DNA of 64,000 nucleotides from Staphylococcus xylosus. GTDB taxonomy: Bacteria > Bacillota > Bacilli > Staphylococcales > Staphylococcaceae. Where the stretch lies: contig NZ_MRZO01000004.1 of assembly GCF_002732165.1 (NCBI RefSeq), positions 1-64,000 on the forward strand, read 5' to 3'. The translations under genes were made by a program, and so were the position numbers. The notes beneath the pieces were generated by a model. That model was not told where the DNA came from and made no database searches. It saw only the letters and a program-made list of their open reading frames with translations. This document shows positions 55,216 through 64,000 of the stretch, in pieces; position 1 is the first letter of the stretch; each line of letters begins with the position of its first letter.

Positions 55216-56051
55216 TGGATTTAGCAAGCAAATATTTTAATGCCGCTGATTGGCGTTATATAGATCATTCTTCAGGTTTGGCGCCTATGCAATCATTTGC
55301 ATTTGATGATACTTTTTCTGAAAGTGTAGGAAAAGATTTATCATGTAGTGTTGTTCGTACATGGGTACATCAACACACTGTAATACTAGGTATTCATGAT
55401 TCAAGGTTACCTTATTTGCAAGATGGTATACGTTATCTTACAGAAGAGCGTGGTTATAATGCGATTGTTAGAAACTCGGGTGGACTAGGTGTGGTCTTAG
55501 ATCAAGGTGTGCTAAATATATCATTAATTTTTAAAGGGAAACATGATATAACAATTGATGAAGCTTTTTCTGTAATGTATTTATTAATTGCTAAAATGTT
55601 TGAAGATGAAGATGTTGAAATAGCGACACATGAAATCACAAGGTCATACTGCCCAGGTAAATTTGACTTGAGTATTAATGGTAAAAAGTTTGCCGGTATT
55701 TCACAAAGACGTGTTCGTGGTGGTATTGCTGTTCAAATTTACCTTTGTGTAGAAGGCGACGGCAGTGAAAGAGCTGAGATGATGCAGTCATTTTATGAAC
55801 GTGCATTAAAAGGTGAAGAAACTAAGTTTACTTACCCCAATATTGAACCATCTTGTATGGCATCTTTAGAAACGCTATTAAATAAGAAGATAACAGTCCA
55901 AGATGTGATGTTCCAATTGTTGTATGCAATCAAAGATTTAGGTGGGCGCTTGAACATGGAGCCAATCACTGATGAAGAGTGGCAATTATATGAAGGTTAT
56001 TTTGAAAAAATGATAGAGCGTAATGCTAAAATCAATCAAACAATGAATTAG
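55215..56051 (+). CDS. lipL: octanoyl-[GcvH]:protein N-octanoyltransferase LipL
   Basis: This 278-residue member of the biotin/lipoate transferase family has the acyl-accepting Cys146 in SYCPGKFD and the NSGGLGVV substrate loop, as in Bacillus subtilis LipL (YwfL), which moves octanoyl from GcvH to the E2 subunits of dehydrogenases. The lipoate ligase K-G-x-G motif is different here. pta-lipL is also the order in Bacillus. It was formerly annotated as lipoate-protein ligase; that remains the alternative. Confidence 0.88.
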   Translation: MDLASKYFNAADWRYIDHSSGLAPMQSFAFDDTFSESVGKDLSCSVVRTWVHQHTVILGIHDSRLPYLQDGIRYLTEERGYNAIVRNSGGLGVVLDQGVLNISLIFKGKHDITIDEAFSVMYLLIAKMFEDEDVEIATHEITRSYCPGKFDLSINGKKFAGISQRRVRGGIAVQIYLCVEGDGSERAEMMQSFYERALKGEETKFTYPNIEPSCMASLETLLNKKITVQDVMFQLLYAIKDLGGRLNMEPITDEEWQLYEGYFEKMIERNAKINQTMN

Positions 56052-56668
56052 ATTAGAGTGAGGCTAGTATGGGTACTTAAAGGTTAAGTATGCATACTAG
56101 TCTTTTTTTATTTTGTTAAATTAAATAAGATTTATAGCAATAGATTTTTAAATCTGTTGAATTATAGAAATGAAATAAGTAATATAGTGAAAGTATGGTT
56201 AAAAAACAAATAATTAATAAATTTGGCTATTTTCAATGTAAGTTTTTGAATATATGGCCTAGGCGTTTTATAATGAGTAAGTATGAAGATGAATTAGCAT
56301 CTGGTATTAATTTTTGTGATGATCATTTATAGGTCTTTATGATAATGAGGACAGGTTTAGTTTATAGAATTTGATAAACTATGACCAGAGTCGTATGGCA
56401 TTATATAGAATTTGTGAGATAATATAAAATGATGTTTGCAAAAATAATGAAAATGTTTAATGCTAATGAATTTTATCTGAATTTAAAAAATCGCATACTT
56501 AAATACGACTTCTTTTTCATTATTAATAAAATGAAAACAAAAGATTTCCTTGGAAATATAATTTAAGTGATGAATGCATTTTTATGGGATAAAAGAATAG
56601 AAGCCTGAACTGTACAAATAAGTACATATAAATACAATTTAAAGAAAATACTAAAGGTGATTGAAAAT
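56052..56668. other. intergenic region lipL/mvaK1 with possible decayed gene
   Basis: A terminator (56063-56110, CTAGTATG/CATACTAG stem then T8) closes pta-lipL. Next, a 45-codon frame at 56195-56332 encodes a soluble-looking peptide (YFQCKFLNIWPRRFI), and after its TAG the next frame continues as GLYDNEDRFSL up to another stop, then NLINYDQSRMALYRICEII. The pattern looks like a degraded protein gene with a frameshift and stops, but there is no strong ribosome site and no family was recognised. Confidence 0.4.
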
Positions 56669-57592
56669 ATGGCACAACAAGGATACGGGGAAGCGAATGG
56701 TAAGGTAATATTAATTGGTGAACATGCTGTAACATTTGGTGAACCAGCAATTGCAATTCCATTCACGACTGGTAAAGTAAAAGCAAAAATTGAATCTTTG
56801 AAGGAAACAAGCGTTTCTTTTATCAAAAGTGAAGTATTTGAAGGTGAATTAAGTAAGGCACCTGAACATTTGAAAGCAGTAATTACAAGATTTATTGAAA
56901 AATATAGTATTAAAACGCCTATAAAAGTGTCGATTGATACAAACTTACCACCTTCTAGAGGATTAGGTTCTAGTGCTGCTATGGCAGTGGCTTTTGTGCG
57001 TGCAAGCTTTGATTATCTTAAAAAACCGTTATCCGATGCACTATTAATTGAGGAAGCGAATTGGGCTGAGCGTATTGCGCACGGTAAACCAAGCGGTATT
57101 GATACACAAACTATTGTTTCCAATAAGCCTGTGTGGTTTCAACAAGGACAAGTACAAACTTTAAAGCCATTAGATTTAAACGGCTATATGGTTGTTATCG
57201 ATACAGGCGTTCGTGGTTCTACGAAACAAGCAGTAGAAGATGTACATAATTTATGTAAAGAAGATCATAAATATCTGCAAAATGTAAAGCATATTGGTAA
57301 ACTTGTACATGAAGCAAGTGAGTCAATTGAACACCATGATTTCAAACAATTAGCCTCTGTATTTAATTTATGTCAGGAGAATTTGAGAACATTAACTGTA
57401 AGTCATGAGAAGATTGAAGAAATACTAGAAAAAAGTAAGCAACAAGGTGCTATTGCTGGTAAGTTAACTGGTGGTGGTAGAGGTGGTAGTATGATTGTAC
57501 TAGCAACTGATTTAGAAATAGCAGAGAACATCGCTAAATGTGCAACAGATTTAGGTGCACATCATACGTGGATTGAATACTTAGGAGGGTAA
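56669..57592 (+). CDS. mvaK1: mevalonate kinase
   Basis: This 307-residue GHMP kinase phosphorylates mevalonate at C5. Motif 1 GKVILIGEHAVTFG, motif 2 PPSRGLGSSAAMAVAF (phosphate loop) and motif 3 KLTGGGRGGSMIVL are all present. AAAGGTGAT 7 nt upstream supports ATG 56669. It starts the mevalonate operon for isopentenyl diphosphate, needed for undecaprenyl and menaquinone synthesis; its stop overlaps the region of the mvaD ribosome site. Confidence 0.95.
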   Translation: MAQQGYGEANGKVILIGEHAVTFGEPAIAIPFTTGKVKAKIESLKETSVSFIKSEVFEGELSKAPEHLKAVITRFIEKYSIKTPIKVSIDTNLPPSRGLGSSAAMAVAFVRASFDYLKKPLSDALLIEEANWAERIAHGKPSGIDTQTIVSNKPVWFQQGQVQTLKPLDLNGYMVVIDTGVRGSTKQAVEDVHNLCKEDHKYLQNVKHIGKLVHEASESIEHHDFKQLASVFNLCQENLRTLTVSHEKIEEILEKSKQQGAIAGKLTGGGRGGSMIVLATDLEIAENIAKCATDLGAHHTWIEYLGG

Positions 57593-57597
57593 TGAGG

Positions 57598-58581
57598 TTG
57601 GTCAATAGTGGTAAAGCACGTGCGCATACAAACATTGCACTGATTAAATATTGGGGGAAGGCTGATGAAACTTATATTATTCCGATGAATAATAGCCTTT
57701 CTGTAACATTAGATCGTTTTTATACTGAAACAAAAGTTACTTTTGATGAGAGTTATACTAAAGATACGCTTATTTTAAATGGTGAAGTAGTTGAAGAAAA
57801 CGAAGCCATTAAGATAAGTAAATTTATGGATATCGTCAGAGAAATAGGTGGTACATCTGCACATGCATATATTGAAAGTGACAATTATGTACCAACTGCT
57901 GCAGGGCTAGCTTCCTCAGCAAGTGCGTATGCCGCATTAGCAGCTGCGTGTGACAAGGCTTTAAATCTTGGATTAACGGGTAAAGCATTATCTAGGTTAG
58001 CTCGTAGAGGTTCTGGATCAGCATCAAGAAGTATCTACGGTGGCTTTGTAGAATGGGAAAAAGGTCATGATGATGAAACATCATACAGTTTTCCTGTTGA
58101 AGCAGACAATTGGGAAAATGACTTAGCAATGATATTTGTAGTAATCAATAATAAATCTAAAAAAGTATCTAGTCGTGCTGGTATGTCACATACACGCGAT
58201 ACATCTCGATTTTATCAATATTGGTTGGATCATGTAGATGAAGATATATCAGCAGTTAAACATGCGATAAATCAAAAAGACTTTAAGCAACTAGGTGAAG
58301 TTATAGAGGCAAATGGTTTACGTATGCATGCAACGAACTTAGGGGCACAACCACCATTTACATATATGGTAGATGATAGTTATCTTGTAATGGATATCGT
58401 ACATCAATGTCGTGAAGCGGGTTATCCTTGTTACTTTACAATGGATGCTGGTCCTAATGTGAAAATTTTAGTTGAAAAGAAAAATCAACAAGCAGTAATA
58501 GATGCCTTACATAAATCATTTGACGAAGCACAAATCATTGCGAGTGATATTATAGGCACAGGCGTTGAAATTATTGAGTAA
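57598..58581 (+). CDS. mvaD: diphosphomevalonate decarboxylase
   Basis: This 327-residue GHMP-fold enzyme makes isopentenyl diphosphate from mevalonate diphosphate with ATP. SGKARAHTNIALIKYWGK is the N-terminal signature; VPTAAGLASSASAYAALAAA is the P-loop and MDAGPNVKIL the C-terminal motif with the catalytic Asp. TTG 57598 is 8 nt behind GGAGGG and gives the same length as the S. aureus protein; the ATG at 57592 overlaps the mvaK1 stop and lies only 2 nt from that site. Confidence 0.94.
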   Translation: MVNSGKARAHTNIALIKYWGKADETYIIPMNNSLSVTLDRFYTETKVTFDESYTKDTLILNGEVVEENEAIKISKFMDIVREIGGTSAHAYIESDNYVPTAAGLASSASAYAALAAACDKALNLGLTGKALSRLARRGSGSASRSIYGGFVEWEKGHDDETSYSFPVEADNWENDLAMIFVVINNKSKKVSSRAGMSHTRDTSRFYQYWLDHVDEDISAVKHAINQKDFKQLGEVIEANGLRMHATNLGAQPPFTYMVDDSYLVMDIVHQCREAGYPCYFTMDAGPNVKILVEKKNQQAVIDALHKSFDEAQIIASDIIGTGVEIIE

Positions 58582-58593
58582 GGAAGAGATAAA

Positions 58594-59670
58594 ATGATTC
58601 AAGTCAAAGCACCAGGTAAGCTATATATTGCAGGTGAATATGCTGTTACTGAACCTGGATATAAATCTGTATTAATTGCAGTAGATCGATTTGTAACAGC
58701 TACTATTGAAGATTCTAGTGCTTCTCAAGGCACAATACATTCAAAAACATTACACCATGAACCTGTGACTTTCCAAAGACGTGAAGATAGAATCGTTGTT
58801 TCAGATGTACATGCTGCTAAACAATTGAAGTATGTCATTACTGCGATTGAAGTATTTGAGCAGTATGTTCGCAGTAACAATATTAGTTTAAAGCATTTTA
58901 ATTTAACGATAGATAGTAATCTGGACGATGCTAATGGTCATAAGTATGGGTTAGGATCTAGTGCAGCTGTGCTCGTTTCAGTTGTAAAAGTATTAAATGA
59001 ATTTTATGAGACACATTTATCCAATCTCTATATTTATAAATTAGCCGTGATTGCTAATATGAAATTACAAAGTTTAAGTTCTTGTGGAGACATTGCTGTA
59101 AGTATTTATACAGGATGGCTAGCATATAGTACATTTGATCATGAGTGGGTTTCACAACAAATAGAGGACACTTCGGTCAATGAAGTATTAAATAAAAACT
59201 GGCCAGGCCTACATATTGAACCGTTGCAGCCTCCTGAAAATATGGAAGTGCTAATTGGTTGGACAGGCTCTCCTGCGTCATCACATCATCTTGTTAGTGA
59301 AGTTAAACGCTTAAAATCAGACCCTACATTTTACGGGAAATTCTTAGAGCGTTCACATTTATGTGTAGAAAAACTGATTCATGCCTTCAAAACAAATCAC
59401 ATTAAAGGCGTACAGCAAATGATTCGTACAAACCGTGAAATCATTCAATCGATGGATAAAGAGGCAACGATTGATATTGAGACAGCGCATTTAAAAGTTT
59501 TATGTTCTATAGCCGAAAAATACGGCGGTGCCGCTAAAACATCAGGCGCAGGCGGTGGTGATTGTGGTATTACAATTATCGACAATAAAGTGAAGAAAAA
59601 ATTAATTTATCAAGAATGGTTAGATAATGAAGTGAAACCACTTGAATTTAATATTTATCATGGTCAATAA
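58594..59670 (+). CDS. mvaK2: phosphomevalonate kinase
   Basis: This 358-residue GHMP kinase phosphorylates phosphomevalonate. KLYIAGEYAV (motif 1), KYGLGSSAAVLVSVVK (motif 2) and KTSGAGGGDCGITI (motif 3) are seen. AAGGAAGAG lies before the ATG, 12 bp after mvaD. Third and last gene of the operon, closed by a wobble-containing hairpin at 59692-59737. Confidence 0.95.
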   Translation: MIQVKAPGKLYIAGEYAVTEPGYKSVLIAVDRFVTATIEDSSASQGTIHSKTLHHEPVTFQRREDRIVVSDVHAAKQLKYVITAIEVFEQYVRSNNISLKHFNLTIDSNLDDANGHKYGLGSSAAVLVSVVKVLNEFYETHLSNLYIYKLAVIANMKLQSLSSCGDIAVSIYTGWLAYSTFDHEWVSQQIEDTSVNEVLNKNWPGLHIEPLQPPENMEVLIGWTGSPASSHHLVSEVKRLKSDPTFYGKFLERSHLCVEKLIHAFKTNHIKGVQQMIRTNREIIQSMDKEATIDIETAHLKVLCSIAEKYGGAAKTSGAGGGDCGITIIDNKVKKKLIYQEWLDNEVKPLEFNIYHGQ

Positions 59671-59691
59671 ATAATGAATATTAGAGCGAAT

Positions 59692-59737
59692 GCAGTATTT
59701 TAATCCGAATAAGAGGATTAAAGTGCTGTTTTTTTAA
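59692..59737 (+). terminator. terminator of the mevalonate operon
   Basis: CAGTATTTTAATCC pairs with GGATTAAAGTGCTG (two G-U pairs), followed by seven T. Confidence 0.82.
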
Positions 59738-59920
59738 AGCATGAAATTAAGAACTTGAAATTTTTATTAAAAAGGGTAAAATAATTAGAGTTGTAGATGG
59801 AAAGTGACATAGAATAAAAATGTTGCATGAGATATATGTAATCTTAAATGAGATAAAATTAATGCTATTATAAATTATTTGGATATGTGGAAGTCAATGA
59901 TAAGGAAGGTGAGGGTATAG

Positions 59921-60262
59921 TTGCAAAATAAATTTCTGATTTGTGATGATTGCCAAGCTGTAAATTGCAAAACTTTAGAAAAAAAGTTGACTAAATTAGA
60001 CCCTGACGCTGAAATTGAAATCGGTTGTCAGTCATATTGTGGCCCAGGCCGACGTAAAACGTTTGCTTTTGTTAATAATCGTCCGTTAGCGGCACTCTCA
60101 GAAGATGAGCTCATGGAAAAAGTAGTAAAACAACTACAAAAACCAAGAGATCCTGAAGAAGAAGAACGTTTGAGAAAACGTAATGAAGAGCGTAAACGTC
60201 GTAAAGAAGAGCAAGATAGAAAGCTTAAAGAGAAATTAGCGAAACGGAAAAGTACGCAATAA
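59921..60262 (+). CDS. DUF1450 family protein (YuzB-like)
   Basis: This 113-residue protein has the DUF1450 domain (about 1-70): cysteine-rich [14 protein letters not shown] and [25 protein letters not shown], a thioredoxin-like small fold with possible metal or redox cysteines. The C-terminal 40 residues form a Glu/Arg/Lys-rich coiled helix ([19 protein letters not shown]) not present in YuzB. The start is TTG with AAGGTGAGG upstream. Function unknown. Confidence 0.8.
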   Translation: MQNKFLICDDCQAVNCKTLEKKLTKLDPDAEIEIGCQSYCGPGRRKTFAFVNNRPLAALSEDELMEKVVKQLQKPRDPEEEERLRKRNEERKRRKEEQDRKLKEKLAKRKSTQ

Positions 60263-60677
60263 GTTACACGAGTTTATCAAGTAATTACATAAAACGGATT
60301 TAGCATATTAAAAAATAAAGAGTAAAAGGAATACCCTAAAAGTTAGAATTAAACTTCTGGCTTTAGGGTGTTTTTATGGATAAATTTTAAAAATTATTTA
60401 AACCATAATTATTATTTGAGATGACTTGATATTAATGAATTACCAAATTAAGTTGTTTAATAAGCAAATTTATTTAATTTCACAATGATATCGTGCTAAA
60501 TTTGAAATAGATTAAATTATCATATTTCTCATTATTAAAATTGTTTAAAATGGGTAAAGAAGAATGTGAATCATTATTCTCATTATTTAAAATAGTAACT
60601 GATTATAAATGACAAATCTAAGTAACAAGCGTACTAATAAAGTGAATTTTAAAATTTTTGCGAAGGAGTTGGTAATA
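60263..60677. other. intergenic region DUF1450/aldo-keto reductase
   Basis: A terminator at 60332-60376 (ATACCCTAAAAG with CTTTAGGGTG, T5) closes the DUF1450 gene. The remaining 300 bp are AT-rich; no further gene or clear operator was found. Confidence 0.6.
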
Positions 60678-61613
60678 TTGACTAAAAAAGTACAAATTGG
60701 AAAATCAGATGTTAAAGTAAATCCAATAGCTTTTGGAGCTAATGCTGTAGGTGGGCATAATTTATATAATGACCTGGATGAAGAACAAGGTATGGAAACA
60801 GTACGTACTGCAATTAGAAATGGCATAACATTGATTGATACAGCGTTTATCTATGGGCCAAAGCGTTCTGAAGAATTAATAGGAGAAACTATAAAAGAAT
60901 TCACACGTGAAGAGTATGCTATTGCTACAAAAGGCGCGCATTATTTTGATGATGATAACAATGTTAAAATGTCAAATGATCCTGCATTTTTAAAGGATCA
61001 AGTTGAACAAAGTTTAAAACGCCTGCAATTAGATTATATAGATGTTTATTATATACATTTCCCAGATGATAACACGCCGAAGGATGAAGCGGTTGCTGCT
61101 TTAAAAGAACTTAAAGATGAAGGTAAAATTAAAGCGATTGGTGTGTCTAATTTTAATTTAGAGCAACTAAAAGAAGCTAATAAAGATGGCTATGTAGATG
61201 TTGTACAAATGGAATATAATTTACTAAACCGTGAAAATGAACATATTTTTAATTACACAAGCGAAAATAATATTACATTTATTCCGTATTTCCCACTAGT
61301 TTCAGGTTTATTAGCTGGAAAATATAATGAAAACACAACGTTTAATGATCTTCGTGCAAAAAATCCTGAATTTCAAGGAGAAAGATATAAAGAGAACTTA
61401 GCTAAAGTTGATCAATTACGTGGTATTGCTGATAATCATAGAGTAGATGTAGCACACATTGTATTGGCATTCTATTTAACTAGACCTTCTTTAGATATTG
61501 TTATACCTGGTGCAAAACGCCCAAACCAAGTAGTTGATAATTTAACGACATTAGATGTGAAATTGACTGAAGACGAAATTAATAAAATAGAAGAATTATT
61601 TCCTGTGAAATAA
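60678..61613 (+). CDS. aldo/keto reductase
   Basis: This 311-residue NADPH-dependent aldo/keto reductase has a TIM barrel with catalytic Asp/Tyr in [18 protein letters not shown], Lys in ATKGAH, His in [11 protein letters not shown], and the NADPH end [18 protein letters not shown] 9 nt upstream supports TTG 60678; an upstream in-frame ATG at 60609 has no ribosome site. Close to the YajO/IolS-like AKR11 group. Substrate unknown. Confidence 0.87.
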   Translation: MTKKVQIGKSDVKVNPIAFGANAVGGHNLYNDLDEEQGMETVRTAIRNGITLIDTAFIYGPKRSEELIGETIKEFTREEYAIATKGAHYFDDDNNVKMSNDPAFLKDQVEQSLKRLQLDYIDVYYIHFPDDNTPKDEAVAALKELKDEGKIKAIGVSNFNLEQLKEANKDGYVDVVQMEYNLLNRENEHIFNYTSENNITFIPYFPLVSGLLAGKYNENTTFNDLRAKNPEFQGERYKENLAKVDQLRGIADNHRVDVAHIVLAFYLTRPSLDIVIPGAKRPNQVVDNLTTLDVKLTEDEINKIEELFPVK

Positions 61614-61621
61614 TAAATACA

Positions 61622-61656
61622 ATAAGACAAGCTAGAATTTAGTTTGTCTTATTTTT
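61622..61656 (+). terminator. terminator after the aldo/keto reductase gene
   Basis: AAGACAA-x-CTA pairs with TAG-TTTGTCTT, then T5. Confidence 0.75.
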
Positions 61657-61875
61657 ATATTTATAACTTTATTTCTAAAAATATACATTTATAATATAGG
61701 TTAAGGTTCTGATTTTGAGCAAATAATTTAATTTTTCAATCTATTTTCATTAAACTGTTTATAAACTAGACTTTTTAGTGTAGGATTATTAATTAAGTTT
61801 AGAACAAATATGAAATTGTATATTTATAATTTTTCATGTGATGTATTTTTAAATTAGTAGTAGAAGGAGATTATT

Positions 61876-62415
61876 ATGATTACAGTGTTATTCGGGGGCA
61901 GTCGACCAGATGGAAATACTGCATATTTAACTAAGATGGCCGTAGCTGGGTATGACTACGAATGGATAGACTTAACAGAACATCAATTAAATCCTGTGAG
62001 AGACGTAAGACACGATAATACCACTATAGAATCATACGAAGATGATTACAAAACAATTATAGATAAAGTGTTAGCAAGTGATACAGTTATTATTGCTTCA
62101 CCGATATATTGGTATAGCTTATCAGCATCAATGAAAGCGTTCATTGATCATTGGTCTGAAACGTTGATGGATCCAAGATATAAAGACTTTAAAGCAAAAA
62201 TGGCAGAAAAGGATTTTAGATTGATTATTGTGGGTGGAGATTGCCCTAAAGTCAAAGCTAAACCTTGTATTACACAAGTTAAATATAGTTTGGAATTTTT
62301 AGGCGCGAGCTTATCAGGCTATATTATAGGTACAGCAGAAAGACCTGGAGATATAGAAAAAGATGTATACGCATTAACACGTGCCCAAGAGTGGCAACAG
62401 ACATTACAGCATTAA
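61876..62415 (+). CDS. flavodoxin-like NAD(P)H oxidoreductase
   Basis: This 179-residue protein has the flavodoxin/FMN-reductase fold. GGSRPDGNTAYLTK binds the FMN phosphate and ASPIYWYSLSASMKAFIDHWSE is the isoalloxazine loop of the NADPH-dependent FMN reductase family. A GGAG site precedes ATG. Substrate unknown; general quinone or iron-flavoprotein reduction is possible. Confidence 0.85.
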   Translation: MITVLFGGSRPDGNTAYLTKMAVAGYDYEWIDLTEHQLNPVRDVRHDNTTIESYEDDYKTIIDKVLASDTVIIASPIYWYSLSASMKAFIDHWSETLMDPRYKDFKAKMAEKDFRLIIVGGDCPKVKAKPCITQVKYSLEFLGASLSGYIIGTAERPGDIEKDVYALTRAQEWQQTLQH

Positions 62416-62436
62416 TAAATATATAATCAATAGTTT

Positions 62437-62472
62437 AAGCCCGGGACATAATTACGTGTCTCGGACTTTTTA
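62437..62472 (+). terminator. terminator (GGGACATAA type)
   Basis: AAGCCCGGGACA pairs with TGTCTCGGACTT through wobbles, then T5. It again has the GGGACATAA motif. Confidence 0.78.
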
Positions 62473-62610
62473 ATCACATAAGCAATAGATGAGCGAAATG
62501 AAAATGCGCTTATAACAAACTATTTGTATCAAGCTAGATAAAGTATTTTGAATACAAATATTATGTTATAATGTAGCTATTATTACCTATCTAAATAGGG
62601 GGAGAGCGTC

Positions 62611-63090
62611 ATGCAAGAAATTAGAAGAGCAACACCCGATGATGTTGTAGGCATCAGAGATGTAGCAACGAAAGCTTGGTATAACACTTATTTGAATATT
62701 TACGCAGCTAAAACGGTCAATGAGCTATTAGCTGCTTCATATAATGGTCAACACTTACTTAAACGATTAGAAGATCAATTATTCTTGGTCGTAGAAGAAG
62801 ATAATGAGATTATTGGTTTTGCAACATTCATATATGGCGCGGAATTATTTTTATCTGCACATTATGTGAGGCCATCGTGGCAACACCGTGGTTATGGTTC
62901 GAAATTGTTGACTGAAGGATTGAGTTATTTTGAAGGTGAATATGACGAAGTCTTTTTGGAAGTCGATAATAAAAATGATGAAGCAGTGTCATTTTATGAG
63001 CAAAAAGGCTTTGAAAGACTCCGTTCATACACGCATGTAATGTATGGAGAAGCAATGGATTTGGCATTAATGCGTAAAACATTAAAATAA
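62611..63090 (+). CDS. GNAT-family N-acetyltransferase
   Basis: This 159-residue acetyltransferase has the GNAT fold: start at IRRATPDDVVGIRDVA, acetyl-CoA loop in VRPSWQHRGYGSKLLTEGL (R/Q-x-x-G-x-G/A), and LEVDNKNDEAVSFYEQKGFE at the C-terminal motif B. GGGGGAGAG precedes ATG. The substrate is unknown. The next gene starts 34 bp later. Confidence 0.88.
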   Translation: MQEIRRATPDDVVGIRDVATKAWYNTYLNIYAAKTVNELLAASYNGQHLLKRLEDQLFLVVEEDNEIIGFATFIYGAELFLSAHYVRPSWQHRGYGSKLLTEGLSYFEGEYDEVFLEVDNKNDEAVSFYEQKGFERLRSYTHVMYGEAMDLALMRKTLK

Positions 63091-63124
63091 GCTGCGCAGC
63101 ATAGATATGGATAGGAGAATGACA

Positions 63125-64000
63125 TTGACTTTTACAACATATGCTACACAAAAATTACCAGAAGAAAAAGTGTTTAAAGATCCCATTCATAGATACATTC
63201 ATGTAAGAGATCAAGTAGTTTGGGATTTAATCAAGACAAAAGAGTTCCAACGTTTGAGAAGAATTAAGCAATTAGGTACATTATATCTCTCATTTCATAC
63301 AGCTGAACATAGTAGATTTGGTCACTCACTTGGTGTATATGAAATCGTGCGCAGAATAATCGATGATTCATTTGATGGACGAGAGGCATGGGATAACAAT
63401 GATAGACCATTAGCCTTATGTGCAGCCTTATTACATGATTTAGGGCATGGACCTTTTTCACATAGTTTTGAAAAAATATTTAATACAGATCATGAAGCTT
63501 TTACACAAGCGATAATCACTGGACCAACTGAAGTTAACGAAGTTTTAAAACGCGTGTCAGAGGATTTTCCGCAACAAGTAGCTGATGTAATTAACAAAAC
63601 ACATGAAAATAAATTAGTAATCTCAATGATATCTTCTCAGATTGATGCAGATAGAATGGATTATTTACAGCGTGATGCTTATTTTACAGGCGTATCTTAT
63701 GGACAATTTGACATGGAACGTATATTAAGGCTGATGAGACCTTCTAAAGATGAGGTTCTTATTAAAGAGAGTGGTATGCACGCTGTTGAGAATTTTATCA
63801 TGAGCCGTTATCAAATGTATTGGCAAATATACTTTCATCCGGTAAGTAGAGGTGGCGAAGTATTATTAAATAATTGCTTAAAACGAGCGAAACAATTGTA
63901 TAACGAAGGTTACACATTTAAAATGTATCCGACTGATTTCATACCTTTCTTTGAAGAGACTATGACAATTGAGCAATACGTTGATTTAGATGAAGCGGTT
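63125..64000 (+). CDS. HD-domain phosphohydrolase (YwfO-like), cut by window end
   Basis: The first 292 codons of an HD-domain protein are visible. H-x-HS (TAEHSRFGHSLGVYE), HDLGHGPFSH with the HD pair, and the later SQIDADRMDYLQRDAYFTG give the SAMHD1/YwfO-type metal site. Relatives hydrolyse dNTPs or GTP to nucleosides. TTG 63125 lies 7 nt behind AGGAG and gives the family's usual start; ATG 63119 lies 1 nt from that site. The C-terminal part is outside the window. In Bacillus subtilis ywfO is also near pta. Confidence 0.88.
   Translation, partial: MTFTTYATQKLPEEKVFKDPIHRYIHVRDQVVWDLIKTKEFQRLRRIKQLGTLYLSFHTAEHSRFGHSLGVYEIVRRIIDDSFDGREAWDNNDRPLALCAALLHDLGHGPFSHSFEKIFNTDHEAFTQAIITGPTEVNEVLKRVSEDFPQQVADVINKTHENKLVISMISSQIDADRMDYLQRDAYFTGVSYGQFDMERILRLMRPSKDEVLIKESGMHAVENFIMSRYQMYWQIYFHPVSRGGEVLLNNCLKRAKQLYNEGYTFKMYPTDFIPFFEETMTIEQYVDLDEAV

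Overview
The window is a low-GC, AT-rich Firmicute chromosome segment and reads as Staphylococcus. The evidence is the gene content and order: a YSIRK/MSCRAMM surface protein, azo1, SarA- and AraC-type regulators, folE2-bshB2-yojF, nagB-hxlAB, the vraABC block, proP, vraX, pdxK, ung, hemQ, pta, lipL and the mevalonate genes mvaK1-mvaD-mvaK2. A chromosomal FusB/FusD-type EF-G protection gene and several genes not in the S. aureus version of this region point to the S. saprophyticus group (novobiocin-resistant, coagulase-negative staphylococci). The species is inferred, not proven.

Layout. 1-1.8 kb: N-terminal part of a cell-wall-anchored ligand-binding protein, cut by the window edge inside a Pro-Glu-Pro-Thr repeat. 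2-6.5 kb: fatty acid desaturase, CycA-type amino acid permease, SRPBCC protein, small stress-type protein, PhnA-like zinc ribbon protein. 6.8-11 kb: an RpiR regulator followed by a separately transcribed catabolic set (RraA-like protein, NAD-dependent oxidoreductase, DctM-like permease, 2-TM protein). 11-15.2 kb: luciferase-like flavin monooxygenase, azoreductase/WYL-regulator divergent pair, and a FusB-family gene with a leader peptide and attenuator. 15.5-27.3 kb: core housekeeping genes (epimerase/threonine dehydrogenase-like, ilvE, HAD phosphatases, two deoxynucleoside kinases, tadA, azo1, SarA/AraC regulators, folE2, bshB2, yojF). 27.6-29.7 kb: nagB and the formaldehyde-fixing ribulose monophosphate pair hxlAB. 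30-40.6 kb: an accessory-looking stretch with a DcuS/DcuR (MalK/MalR) two-component system, small membrane and secreted proteins, a PhzF protein, and a 2-hydroxycarboxylate transporter plus malic enzyme that the two-component system probably controls. 40.9-51.5 kb: vraABC operon, proP, an ASCH protein, a candidate structured RNA, vraX, pdxK, a 92-bp tandem repeat array, ung and membrane proteins. 51.6-64 kb: two-part ThrE-like exporter, an RsaA-like small RNA, hemQ, pta-lipL, mevalonate operon, aldo-keto reductase, flavodoxin-like protein, GNAT and an HD-domain hydrolase cut by the window end.

Most genes are bounded by strong intrinsic terminators, so transcription units can be read fairly directly. 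The best regulatory signals are an RpiR-type palindrome before the RraA operon, CodY-box-like sites before cycA and ilvE, a leader peptide/terminator before the FusB-type gene, a 10-bp inverted repeat before the malate-type transporter, and SigB-like promoters before the small stress gene and the RsaA-like RNA.

Least explained by known biology: the 4.6-copy 92-bp hairpin repeat before ung, the twin GGGGACAA hairpin element beside vraX, and the RpiR/RraA/DctM-like operon with no visible solute-binding protein. No CRISPR array, IS element, prophage, tRNA or rRNA was recognised.
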